64,000 bases of DNA. Source: a virus. Shown piece after piece: positions 41,440-48,909 of this stretch. A program made the position numbers and the translations under genes. The stretch lies in the IMG/VR virus record IMGVR_UViG_3300033049_000041, positions 1-64,000 of that record; one strand, written 5' to 3'. Position 1 is the first letter of the stretch. Each line of letters opens with the position of its first letter. Under the pieces are notes generated by a model. The model saw nothing but the letters and a program-made list of their open reading frames with translations. It was not told the DNA's origin and did not search any database.

Positions 41440-42253
41440 AAGTCTTCTTGAATATACCAGGCTTACATGGATATAATTCTCCTTCTAAACCTTTGATTAT
41501 ATAATCACCCTTATTAGCTCGCATATCTCCTTCTAAGGTGCGAATTATAGGGTCTGGATTAGGAGGATACAAATTACGAGTACCTTCACTAGATAGCTCT
41601 TTAATTGCTTCCCATGCTTCATTAGTACCATCCCACAATACTGCTTGAATAACTACTGGTTTCTTACGATAGTTTTTAGTCAAACTAAGACTATCTGCAA
41701 AGTCTACTATCTCTTGCTTATCTGCATCAGACGTAGCATCGTAGTGTTTCTTAATAGCTTCTTTGACTAGCTTAATATCCGCTTCAGACCATTCTTTAGG
41801 TAAAATACCCATAGCAGGAACTTCACTTAAACTAGCATAGGGAATATCATCTTTATGGAATATCAAAAAGTGACTAGTTATACTATCTACTATAACAAAT
41901 AATTTTACTACATCTTTAACGTTAGTTTCAAATGACCATCCAGTATATTCAGAACTGGCACCATAAGTACCTTGTATCCAAATTGTTTCTAGTCCAACAT
42001 CATCGAAATTAGGACATGCTGCTTCATTATCGCAATAATTCTTAACTACTCCTTCAGTATTGATGTAGTATTTCTCTTCTCCGTAGACTTCATCATAAAT
42101 AGCTCCATCTAATTCTATACAGTCATCTGAATGACCATACACAATAATTAGACCTTGTTCTTTAGCTAACTCTGTATGTCTATTAAATACTTCTCCAGCT
42201 AACATAATATCCTCAGCTAATGCTACTGCTTCTACTTTACTTTCTGCTTTCAT
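41426..42253 (-). CDS. Protein with C-terminal PGDYG-type phage domain
   Basis: This 275-aa protein ends with YRKKPVVIQAVLWDG, then GDYIIKGLEGELYPCKPG and FKKTY. This is the PGDYG-type domain common in many tailed phages (YRKKPV.IEA..W, GDWIIKG..GE.YPCKPDIF..TY). The N-terminal 190 residues are acidic and unrecognised. The domain has no established function. Confidence 0.65.
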   Translation of the reverse strand: MKAESKVEAVALAEDIMLAGEVFNRHTELAKEQGLIIVYGHSDDCIELDGAIYDEVYGEEKYYINTEGVVKNYCDNEAACPNFDDVGLETIWIQGTYGASSEYTGWSFETNVKDVVKLFVIVDSITSHFLIFHKDDIPYASLSEVPAMGILPKEWSEADIKLVKEAIKKHYDATSDADKQEIVDFADSLSLTKNYRKKPVVIQAVLWDGTNEAWEAIKELSSEGTRNLYPPNPDPIIRTLEGDMRANKGDYIIKGLEGELYPCKPGIFKKTYDTV

Positions 42254-42264
42254 TCACTTACTAA

Positions 42265-42627
42265 TTAACTAGTTAGTTGCAATCTAAATCTACATTGTAA
42301 ACTTAGAGTATGCGATAACTCTTTCTTTCCTGCTATCTTATCTAAACCAGATTCAATGAAAATAATATCAATTAGATTTATCTTCTTAGACTTAAATAAT
42401 TTCCTATAACCTCTCTTAGTATAATTAAGAGCTGTTCTAAGTTCCTTATTCGAGATATTATTCTCTTTCATGTAATCTTTAATTACACCTAGAAGAATAT
42501 CATAAATACCTACTGTAACTAACCAAGCATTACTATCAGTATCACTCATAGCAGTAGTTGCTTGTACAAATAAGTCCTTTATATCATCCTTATTAATTGG
42601 CTTATTATTCTTAAATTTCTTACTCAT
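42265..42627 (-). CDS. Hypothetical protein (120 aa)
   Basis: Unrecognised 120-aa helical, basic protein; ends 12 nt before the 41426 gene's start. Confidence 0.4.
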   Translation of the reverse strand: MSKKFKNNKPINKDDIKDLFVQATTAMSDTDSNAWLVTVGIYDILLGVIKDYMKENNISNKELRTALNYTKRGYRKLFKSKKINLIDIIFIESGLDKIAGKKELSHTLSLQCRFRLQLTS

Positions 42628-42654
42628 AGATAGTTTATTATTGTTTAGAAATAG

Positions 42655-42740
42655 TGGGAATGGTAGGACTCGAACCTACACCTTTACCGCTAGGGACTAG
42701 ATTTACAGTCTAGCTGCTTGACCAATTTGCATACACGCCC
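42655..42740 (-). tRNA. tRNA-Tyr(GUA)
   Basis: Class II: anticodon arm CTAGA-CTGTAAA-TCTAG, long variable arm TCCCTAGCGGTAAAGG, T-arm GTAGG-TTCGAGT-CCTAC. Acceptor GGGCGTG with CATTCCC, with one mismatch. Confidence 0.9.
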
Positions 42741-42747
42741 ATTTTAT

Positions 42748-42945
42748 TTAATATTCCATTTCTATGGAATCAGGTAGTATACCATAATTAAGATAATTAT
42801 CGTATTCTTTTAAAGTCTTTTGTAACTGCTCCTCATCTTTAATATCTCTATCAAAGTTTGTAACAGTCACTATAATAAAACATAACTGAATAGCTATAAG
42901 CATACTCCATGCCGTAGCAATGAATTGCTTATAGCTAAAATTCAT
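42748..42945 (-). CDS. Small membrane protein (65 aa)
   Basis: One N-terminal membrane helix (IATAWSMLIAIQLCFIIVTV) then a charged tail. Unrecognised. Confidence 0.4.
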   Translation of the reverse strand: MNFSYKQFIATAWSMLIAIQLCFIIVTVTNFDRDIKDEEQLQKTLKEYDNYLNYGILPDSIEMEY

Positions 42946-42962
42946 GGGTTTTAGGATTTAGT

Positions 42963-43508
42963 TTAATTAGATTTATTTATTGCTCTGCTCCGAATTAATT
43001 TCTCTACGAAATTATTAGCATGGGATAAAGACCCATTACCATGTAGTATATAACATTGTGCCTCAACTACATTATCAATTTTTCTTTCCCATTTAATAGA
43101 TATAGGCTCTACTATATTTCCATGAATGTCTACTACATCTACTATCCAAAAAGACATTGTGTTAAGTAGTAAATCATTTTTATAGTATTTATCTCTAATG
43201 TATATCTCTTTCTTACTGTCTAGTAATTTAGTATTTATGGTAATTTGATTATCTCTGTAGTAGTACATATCATAAGGCGTACCATCTATGATAATACCAA
43301 TACCATTCTTTTCCACCTTAAATGATGTATGGCTTCGAAATAACTTTTTAGTTGCAGAAGTGTCATAAGGATATATAGTCATATCTGCTACATCACTGCC
43401 TACAATGCATTCTGTAGTAAAAAAATAATTAGGATGTACTTCTCTTACAGTTTGAGCATAAAGAGTAAACGTAAGACTCACTAATAGGAGTATTAATAAA
43501 TGTTTCAT
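42963..43508 (-). CDS. Exported hypothetical protein
   Basis: This 181-aa protein has a signal peptide (LLILLLVSLTFTLYAQT) with Bacteroidota-style AQT cleavage site, then a beta-rich mature part. The general plan resembles 27609-28220, so the two may be distant paralogues. Confidence 0.5.
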   Translation of the reverse strand: MKHLLILLLVSLTFTLYAQTVREVHPNYFFTTECIVGSDVADMTIYPYDTSATKKLFRSHTSFKVEKNGIGIIIDGTPYDMYYYRDNQITINTKLLDSKKEIYIRDKYYKNDLLLNTMSFWIVDVVDIHGNIVEPISIKWERKIDNVVEAQCYILHGNGSLSHANNFVEKLIRSRAINKSN

Positions 43509-43542
43509 AATTTTTTAGTTAATGTTTAGAAAATAATTATAG

Positions 43543-43615
43543 AGCTGGAAACAGGACTTGAACCCGCAACATCCTGATTACAACACAGGTGTTCTACCAA
43601 TTGAACTACTCCAGC
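43543..43615 (-). tRNA. tRNA-Thr(UGU)
   Basis: Acceptor GCTGGAG/TTCCAGC, D-arm GTTC-AATTGGTA-GAAC, anticodon loop GTTGTAA, T-arm GCGGG-TTCAAGT-CCTGT. Complete. Confidence 0.9.
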
Positions 43616-43623
43616 TTTTTTTG

Positions 43624-43697
43624 TACCGTCAATAGGATTCGAACCTATAATCTTTTGATCCGTAATCAAATGCCTTATCCAGTTAGGCTATGTCGGC
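43624..43697 (-). tRNA. tRNA-Arg(ACG)
   Basis: Acceptor GCCGACA/TGACGGT, anticodon arm TTTGA-TTACGGA-TCAAA, T-arm ATAGG-TTCGAAT-CCTAT. A34 needs deamination to inosine by host TadA to read CGU, CGC and CGA. Confidence 0.92.
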
Positions 43698-43705
43698 ATA
43701 ATTCT

Positions 43706-44011
43706 TTATACCGTTGGGTATAAGGAATCAATTTTTTGAATTGCTGTATAAGGTGAACCTTTTGATGTTGAAATGTTCGTAAAACCATTTTCTTCATTAA
43801 TTATAGATTCAGCTTCTATAATTGCACCATTATTTTTTACTCCATAACTACCTGTAGTTTTATTAGTAGCAGGGTCTATATCTCCCCATACTGCTCTATA
43901 AGTTACGTTTGGCTTAATAGGTTCAACTAAATATAGTTTACCTGTTCTTGTTGAATATACAGTATGTCTACCGTCTTTTCCCATTTTCTCTCTCCACTTT
44001 TCTCCAGACAT
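43706..44011 (-). CDS. Hypothetical protein (101 aa)
   Basis: Unrecognised 101-aa protein. REKMGKDGRHTVYSTRTGKLYLVEPI at its start (beta hairpins) hints at a small beta-barrel. Confidence 0.35.
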   Translation of the reverse strand: MSGEKWREKMGKDGRHTVYSTRTGKLYLVEPIKPNVTYRAVWGDIDPATNKTTGSYGVKNNGAIIEAESIINEENGFTNISTSKGSPYTAIQKIDSLYPTV

Positions 44012-44033
44012 AATATTAATTTTTAATAATTAG

Positions 44034-44107
44034 TAGCGATGGTAAGATTCGAACTTACGACCCCTTCCGTGTAAAAGAAGTGCTCTAAACCCCTGAGCTA
44101 CACCGCT
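44034..44107 (-). tRNA. tRNA-Val(UAC)
   Basis: Acceptor AGCGGTG/CATCGCT, anticodon arm CTTCT-TTTACAC-GGAAG, T-arm GTAAG-TTCGAAT-CTTAC. Complete. Confidence 0.92.
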
Positions 44108-44197
44108 ATATTGTCCACTATGTCAAAAAACTTTATGTTAAATACTTTCCAGTAAAACCACATAAATCAATGAAATATTAAATACTTTCCATTAATC

Positions 44198-44281
44198 GAG
44201 GCGAGCAGAAGATTCGAACTCCGAAGTTTAACCTACCCATGGCGTTCAAAACCAATTTACTACCGTTAGCGGTACTCGCCT
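44198..44281 (-). tRNA. tRNA-Ser(UGA)
   Basis: Class II: acceptor AGGCGAG/CTCGCCT, anticodon arm TTGGT-TTTGAAC-GCCAT, long variable arm GGGTAGGTTAAACTTCG, T-loop TTCGAAT. Confidence 0.8.
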
Positions 44282-44294
44282 ATCACTTGAATCG

Positions 44295-44379
44295 AGGAAG
44301 ATACAGGACTCGAACCTGTGCAGGTGTTACCCTGACCATTCCTTAGCAGGGAAGTGCGTTACCACTCAGCCAATCTTCC
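44295..44379 (-). tRNA. tRNA-Ser(GCU)
   Basis: Class II: acceptor GGAAGAT/ATCTTCC, anticodon arm CTTCC-CTGCTAA-GGAAT, long variable arm, T-arm ACAGG-TTCGAGT-CCTGT. Confidence 0.92.
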
Positions 44380-44388
44380 TTTAAAAAT

Positions 44389-44530
44389 AACATATCCCTC
44401 GCTTTTACGGGTTCGATTCCGTCCGATGCATTGCTTGATTGTTACAACTAAGTCTCGTCAAAGACAAAGTTTTTTTCACAATCCGAGGAGAAAGCGCCCA
44501 CTGTCATACTACCTTTTATTCGATATGTTA
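44389..44530 (+). ncRNA. Plus-strand structured element with a tRNA T-arm
   Basis: A perfect 10-bp inverted repeat (ATAACATATC at 44389-44398, GATATGTTAT at 44521-44530) encloses a second stem (CGCTTT/AAAGCG). Just inside it, on the plus strand, is a textbook T-arm ACGGG-TTCGATT-CCGTC followed by CGATGCA. The only tRNA-type signal on this strand in the window. The rest does not fold into a standard tRNA by eye, but the layout (long stem, T-arm first) recalls the permuted tRNAs nearby. Confidence 0.4.
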
Positions 44531-44573
44531 TGCTAATCAAAATCAATCAAAATCAAAATCTATGAAAATTTCG

Positions 44574-44647
44574 TGATTCTAGAAGGAGTCGAACCTTCAA
44601 CCCCCGCCTTAGAAGGGCGGTGCTCTATCCAGTTGAGCTATAGAACC
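44574..44647 (-). tRNA. tRNA-Arg(UCU)
   Basis: Acceptor GGTTCTA/TAGAATC, anticodon arm CCGCC-CTTCTAA-GGCGG, T-arm GAAGG-TTCGACT-CCTTC. Complete. Confidence 0.93.
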
Positions 44648-44652
44648 AAAAT

Positions 44653-44799
44653 AACAAGCAAACGAAAATACATAGACTGAAAATTAATGTGCCAGATTTA
44701 CTATCTAGTGCCTTAACCATTTGGCTAATTCGGCATGAAGCCAAATACAGGACTCGAACCTATAATACGAAGTAAGTCTATGTTTTAGTATTGCTTGTT
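44653..44799 (-). tRNA. Circularly permuted tRNA, Tyr-like anticodon
   Basis: Minus-strand order: outer stem (44791-44799), TACTAA, nine positions, TTACTTCG, then T-arm ATAGG-TTCGAGT-CCTGT, 3' acceptor ATTTGGC, U73, TCAT, 5' acceptor GCCGAAT, TA, D-arm GCC-AAATGGTTAA-GGC, anticodon arm CTAGA-TAGTAAA-TCTGG, variable region, inner stem AGTCTATGT (pairs 44775-44783 with 44670-44678) and outer stem (44653-44661). All seven acceptor pairs form. The anticodon would be GUA but U33 is A. Confidence 0.75.
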
Positions 44800-44805
44800 A
44801 ACTCT

Positions 44806-45822
44806 TTAAACTACATACAAATCTTTTGCAGTTAGTTTTATTTTGTGTTGTTTTACCACATCTTCCCAATCCTTGTAATTGGATGGTGGTAAATATTTAT
44901 TCTCTTTTCTATTATACTCTCCTCTAACTCCAGTGATTTGCCACATAGAATCTGTTGCTGCAGATTTAACTCCATCATCAGTTCCTCTAGTTAATGAAAA
45001 GAAATCATTTCCTGGAAAAGATACATGATCCCATGCAACTAAACTAAAGAAACTAATACCTTCATCAGGTCTAAATAACTGAGGTCTAGGTTGTTTACTA
45101 TTCAAATAAGGTCTAGATGCAAATAATGTTTTACCTCCAATTACCCAACTCTGGTCAACACCAACAGAATACGGATCGTACCATATCCCGAGTATGTTAG
45201 TCCACTTAGTTTTATAGTCTTCTAGTAACTCTAGTAACGTTGCTAACAGCAAGGTATGAACTTCTGCTTTATGTTTCCCTGCAAACTGACCACATCCAAT
45301 TCCAGGAATAGTCACCATTGCAGGAACTCCTTGCTTATTAGCCTTTTCACTAATGTAAGTAAATACTGGAATAAGCTTTTCTCTAACCAATTCTTTATAC
45401 AACTCAGGTACTACTTTACCGTTCTTAACTATATCATAATCTACTGGAGTAATTGTACCAGCAGCTCTAAGAAGTGGTCCAGGAACGTAAACTAATGTAC
45501 CATGAAAAGGTGTTCCGTGTAATGCTGGATTCTGATGTTTACCATCATCATAAATAGTCACTGGAACAGCAACACTTATATTACCAAGCACTTTTAGTTC
45601 CGCATTAGTCCAATCAGAGCCATCACCTTTAATTTCAGATTCAGCAAACATTTCTGGTTGCTTTGTCTCAAGTAGAAAATCTAACTTAGATTCCTTAGAT
45701 AACGGTATTCTTGCCATGCAGGGAAATAACGTAGTATTAGAAAAATTAGTTCCAGCATCACAAAGACTAAAATTCTCTAATCTTTGCATATTCTTCTTAG
45801 AGGTAATTATTGTATAATTCAT
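44806..45822 (-). CDS. Macro-domain-like hypothetical protein
   Basis: This 338-aa protein contains VTIPGIGCGQFAG near residue 170, preceded by a helix-strand unit and followed by VHTLLLATLLELL. This resembles the second ADP-ribose-binding loop and helix of macro domains (GxGxxxG). The first macro loop (NAAN) is not visible and the C-terminal 100 residues are unfamiliar. If correct, it would bind or hydrolyse ADP-ribose derivatives, a possible counter to host NAD-based defences. Tentative. Confidence 0.35.
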   Translation of the reverse strand: MNYTIITSKKNMQRLENFSLCDAGTNFSNTTLFPCMARIPLSKESKLDFLLETKQPEMFAESEIKGDGSDWTNAELKVLGNISVAVPVTIYDDGKHQNPALHGTPFHGTLVYVPGPLLRAAGTITPVDYDIVKNGKVVPELYKELVREKLIPVFTYISEKANKQGVPAMVTIPGIGCGQFAGKHKAEVHTLLLATLLELLEDYKTKWTNILGIWYDPYSVGVDQSWVIGGKTLFASRPYLNSKQPRPQLFRPDEGISFFSLVAWDHVSFPGNDFFSLTRGTDDGVKSAATDSMWQITGVRGEYNRKENKYLPPSNYKDWEDVVKQHKIKLTAKDLYVV

Positions 45823-46022
45823 AATGTTTGAAAGTCTTTAATTTCTTCTAAAAATACAACTCCTTCCATCGAAATTTCTTCATCTTCTTGCAGTAACTTA
45901 TCATTACCTTTAGTCAATAGAAAGTTGTTTATTTCATCATTAGTAGGAAAAGTAGGATGTTTTATAAAATACATATAATCATCATTGCTTTCACTGCTAG
46001 TAGTTAATACGAATTTACGCAC
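45819..46022 (-). CDS. Small acidic protein (67 aa)
   Basis: Unrecognised 67-aa protein; overlaps the macro-like gene start by 4 nt and the 46022 stop by one base, so all three are coupled. Confidence 0.4.
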   Translation of the reverse strand: MRKFVLTTSSESNDDYMYFIKHPTFPTNDEINNFLLTKGNDKLLQEDEEISMEGVVFLEEIKDFQTL

Positions 46023-46537
46023 TAAAATAATCTTTTATGAGTTAAGAATGCTCCTTCCTTTTCCATATCAGCAATGACATCATGTCTTTCAATGCAAATG
46101 TGTACGTAATCGTCCGTATAATTCTCTCTACAAGTCTCGCATTCATAAGCTAGCCATTTGCCATACTCAGAAATTAAAGTCTCTAAGAATGGCTTTACAT
46201 AAAGTACTCTATGTCTAGGTGCAGATAGTTCACAAGTAACAATTCCTTTCTTTGTATTAAACTCATTAAATAGAGTTTCTAAAGTTTCTTTAAGGACATT
46301 AGCTATCTCCCATTCCTTATGTAGAGCTTCTAATGCTTTGTTGCGATTTCTTAATTGTGACCTTTCAGTTTTAGATTCAAATGTAAAGTCAAGAACCTTA
46401 CATGTTAAAGTCACATTCTCACTTATTCTAGCAGGTATGGAGGTCATTGAACTCATACGTATATCACCTATATGCCACTCTACTTCATTCTTAGTGAACT
46501 CCTTGAACTTAGGGTCATCTATTTCTTCCATTCCCAT
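46022..46537 (-). CDS. Hypothetical protein (171 aa)
   Basis: Unrecognised 171-aa protein with C-terminal CETC. IGDIRMSSMTSIP near its start resembles IGDISISYN in 46655-47143, so these two may be paralogues. Confidence 0.4.
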   Translation of the reverse strand: MGMEEIDDPKFKEFTKNEVEWHIGDIRMSSMTSIPARISENVTLTCKVLDFTFESKTERSQLRNRNKALEALHKEWEIANVLKETLETLFNEFNTKKGIVTCELSAPRHRVLYVKPFLETLISEYGKWLAYECETCRENYTDDYVHICIERHDVIADMEKEGAFLTHKRLF

Positions 46538-46683
46538 TCTTTTTTTACTTCATTATAAAAAGGATATTCTACATCCGTACCGTATCTAGATGACTTAGTA
46601 AACTTATCCCAAGCTTTTCGTTTCTCGGTGTTTTCTAAACCGATATGTTTATCCTTAATTTGCTCGAATGTGTAAACTTTCAT
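46519..46683 (-). CDS. Small protein (54 aa)
   Basis: A frame from ATG 46683 to TAG 46519 gives 54 aa (MKVYTFEQIKDKHIGL, then EVKKEWEWKK). It overlaps both neighbours, which favours it being expressed. Reads like a compact helical protein. Confidence 0.5.
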   Translation of the reverse strand: MKVYTFEQIKDKHIGLENTEKRKAWDKFTKSSRYGTDVEYPFYNEVKKEWEWKK

Positions 46684-47143
46684 TTCTTTCACTTATCTCT
46701 TTGTTTAGTTTAGTCCAAGGTTTGTTTTTGTAATGACTATTTATTGCATGTTTCATCATAAAAAAGAAAGTATCATAACCAGTTTCAAGTCCTAATTCTA
46801 AACAATTCTTAAAATTATTAACAGCATTAGGATTTAAAGGTACTTTCTGCGTAAGCCTAAACAATTTCTTACCACTAATTACATAAGATAAACTAACTCG
46901 TAAGAATTTACGGAAGTTAGCTATATTATAACTAATACTTATATCTCCTATAATCCATTCATTATTGAAATGTGCTAAATAATCATGTGGTATAAATCCC
47001 CAAGTCTTATTACGAATTAAAGCTTCTATAACGTCATCTAATGGAATATCTCCACTTTTTGCTAATGCAACTATTACATCTATATTTCCTTGTTCTTGAC
47101 TATCTTCTACAACCCATTGAATCTTTTCTACATTAGTTAACAT
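46655..47143 (-). CDS. Hypothetical protein (162 aa)
   Basis: Unrecognised 162-aa protein sharing a WIIGDISISYN-like segment with 46022-46537. Overlaps the 47133 gene. Confidence 0.4.
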   Translation of the reverse strand: MLTNVEKIQWVVEDSQEQGNIDVIVALAKSGDIPLDDVIEALIRNKTWGFIPHDYLAHFNNEWIIGDISISYNIANFRKFLRVSLSYVISGKKLFRLTQKVPLNPNAVNNFKNCLELGLETGYDTFFFMMKHAINSHYKNKPWTKLNKEISERNESLHIRAN

Positions 47144-47483
47144 AAGCTTTCATACATTGCTCTAATGCATCAAGTATTTGCTGCTTAGACTTTTCTATAA
47201 TATCTTCTACTTGTGGGGAAATTTCAGAAATATGTTCAAACACACCTTCTACTTTATGATTGTCTTTAATTTCACCTATTACTTTACTATTAACAGTAAC
47301 AATATCTGCGTATTCAGTAGTTCTATGTAATAGATTAGAAACCCATTCTCTTGCCCATATAATAGTAGTACTTTCAACATTCCAATGTAATGTAGGAAAT
47401 CTAGTTTCTAATGGTATATTACTTATATTTTCTACTTTAGCATGTTGAAATAACAATTCTGCTAATTTTCTTGATTTATTCAT
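47133..47483 (-). CDS. Hypothetical protein (116 aa)
   Basis: I start at the ATG giving MNKSRKLAELL because the longer frame is mostly the end of the HNH gene. Unrecognised; its WAREWVSNLLHRTTEY segment is helical. Confidence 0.35.
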   Translation of the reverse strand: MNKSRKLAELLFQHAKVENISNIPLETRFPTLHWNVESTTIIWAREWVSNLLHRTTEYADIVTVNSKVIGEIKDNHKVEGVFEHISEISPQVEDIIEKSKQQILDALEQCMKAYVN

Positions 47484-47745
47484 TCCCCTTCTTTTCAACA
47501 TATAAACGATAATGCAATTCCCTATGACAATTAGCACAGAGTAACAGACATTTATCTAACTCTTTCTTTAATTTAGTCCATAAAAAAGAATATCCCTTAC
47601 TAATAGTAAAGGATTTATCTTCAGGATTTAAGTGATGAAACTCGAAAGCCCAGGTACATTTATCGTACCCACAATGTTGACAACTACCACCTTTATAATG
47701 GATGGCTTTCATCTTTGTTTGTTGCTTTTTAAGTTTCTTTTTCAT
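47476..47745 (-). CDS. HNH endonuclease (89 aa)
   Basis: CQHCGYDKC, then FEFHHLNPEDK and CLLLCANCHRELH form a full HNH/ββα-metal motif with the structural zinc cysteines. A stand-alone short HNH of the homing type, next to tRNA-Ile. No intron ends were found around it. Confidence 0.82.
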   Translation of the reverse strand: MKKKLKKQQTKMKAIHYKGGSCQHCGYDKCTWAFEFHHLNPEDKSFTISKGYSFLWTKLKKELDKCLLLCANCHRELHYRLYVEKKGNE

Positions 47746-47750
47746 TGTTG

Positions 47751-47822
47751 TAGTGATAGATAGATTCGAACTATCAACCTCCTTCGTATCAGAAAGGTGC
47801 TCTGCCGTTGAGCTATACCACT
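47751..47822 (-). tRNA. tRNA-Ile(GAU)
   Basis: Acceptor AGTGGTA/TATCACT, D-arm GCTC-AACGGCA-GAGC, anticodon arm CCTTT-CTGATAC-GAAGG, T-arm GATAG-TTCGAAT-CTATC. Confidence 0.92.
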
Positions 47823-47825
47823 TGG

Positions 47826-47918
47826 TGGGCTAGGATAGGATTTCAACCTACACATTCCATAATTGGACATCAATCTCACACAATTGACGCAGCTATTTCA
47901 TTCTGCCATCCCGTCCCA
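47826..47918 (-). tRNA. Aberrant class II-size tRNA, identity unresolved
   Basis: D-arm GCAG-AATGAAATAG-CTGC without GG, anticodon stem TCAAT/ATTGA with an 8-nt loop TGTGTGAG, T-arm GTAGG-TTGAAAT-CCTAT with G56 in place of C56. Acceptor only three sure pairs. Degenerate or unusually folded. Confidence 0.45.
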
Positions 47919-47928
47919 GGTAATTAGA

Positions 47929-47999
47929 CGCACAGGACAGATTCGAACTGCCGTACTTCGGATTATGAGTCCGACGCTAAACCATCTCAGCTACCGTGC
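47929..47999 (-). tRNA. tRNA(CAU), Met or Ile2
   Basis: Acceptor GCACGG/CTGTGC, anticodon arm TCGGA-CTCATAA-TCCGA, T-arm GGCAG-TTCGAAT-CTGTC. Third CAU tRNA of the window. Confidence 0.9.
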
Positions 48000-48005
48000 A
48001 TTCTG

Positions 48006-48479
48006 TTATTTTCTTTTCTTTTTTCTTAATTCAAGTATTTCTTTATACTTTAACTTCCACTCATCATTGAGTAAATCTAATTGAATTTCAATTTCTTCTA
48101 ATGTAAATATACCTAATTCTAGTTGAATTACTAAATGTAAAACTCTAGCCATTGCAATCATACATCTTTCAGGAGTCCAACAGATATACTTATACTTACT
48201 ATTATCCATGTATAAGTTTATCATACACATAAATCCAGCATCATCATTATAAGCTATATTATAAAGGCTCTTAGTACTACAACTACTATTTTTAAATTGC
48301 CAATAGTATTGCATGTCATGCCAGTCATACTTAGGATTTTTAAACAAAAACTTTATTAAAGTAATTACTTCAAAATTCATTAATAATTCTTCATCTACCT
48401 TAATAGCATCTAGTAAAGTAAATGCTAACTCATTTTTATCTTCAGAGTTAATCATTAAAGCTAACTCTGGTTCATTCAT
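48006..48479 (-). CDS. Hypothetical protein (157 aa)
   Basis: Unrecognised 157-aa acidic helical protein; overlaps the lipoprotein gene by 8 nt. Confidence 0.4.
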   Translation of the reverse strand: MNEPELALMINSEDKNELAFTLLDAIKVDEELLMNFEVITLIKFLFKNPKYDWHDMQYYWQFKNSSCSTKSLYNIAYNDDAGFMCMINLYMDNSKYKYICWTPERCMIAMARVLHLVIQLELGIFTLEEIEIQLDLLNDEWKLKYKEILELRKKKRK

Positions 48480-48711
48480 TATTTGTAATTATTATGTTTC
48501 CTGATACTTCTATATACTTTTCTGTAACTTTATCTTTAAAGTAGTAACCATTGTTAGATCTGTAAACTACTCCAGCACTATTCCAAGAGTGAGTAACTAC
48601 ATTGTTATGGTTAAGTAACGTTATCTTAAAAGATTCATTAGATTCAGTTTCTTTTTTATAACTACATGAAATAACTAGAAGTGTAGACAATATAAATAAA
48701 AATTGTTTCAT
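48472..48711 (-). CDS. Small lipoprotein (79 aa)
   Basis: MKQFLFILSTLLVISCSY has a lipobox with Cys16. The mature part is 60 residues, beta-rich, with an acidic stretch after the Cys. Phage lipoproteins of this size often block superinfection; that is a guess. Confidence 0.55.
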   Translation of the reverse strand: MKQFLFILSTLLVISCSYKKETESNESFKITLLNHNNVVTHSWNSAGVVYRSNNGYYFKDKVTEKYIEVSGNIIITNNE

Positions 48712-48734
48712 GGTAATTTTTTAGGTTATAAACA

Positions 48735-48898
48735 AAGGGAGCAAACAAAGCGATTCAAACTGTAATGTAATAAGCTAAATCCCAATTCTAGTGTGTCTAC
48801 CAGTTCCACCACCGCCCATTTAATTGACATACTGGTCGGGCGGGAAGGATTCGAACCTCCAAATACGAAGTAAGTTTGAAAATTAGTATTGCTCCCTT
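48735..48898 (-). tRNA. Circularly permuted tRNA-Leu-type gene with encoded CCA, anticodon UGG
   Basis: Minus-strand order: outer stem (48889-48898), TACTAA, nine positions, TTACTTCG, T-arm GGAGG-TTCGAAT-CCTTC, 3' acceptor CCGCCCG, ACCA, 14-nt spacer, 5' acceptor TGGGCGG, TG, D-arm GTGG-AACTGGTAGA-CAC, anticodon arm CTAGA-ATTGGGA-TTTAG, variable region, inner stem AGTTTGA (pairs 48873-48879), outer stem (48735-48744). A73 and the D-arm are typical of tRNA-Leu, but the anticodon UGG is for Pro. Confidence 0.8.
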
Positions 48899-48909
48899 AT
48901 ATTGTTATG

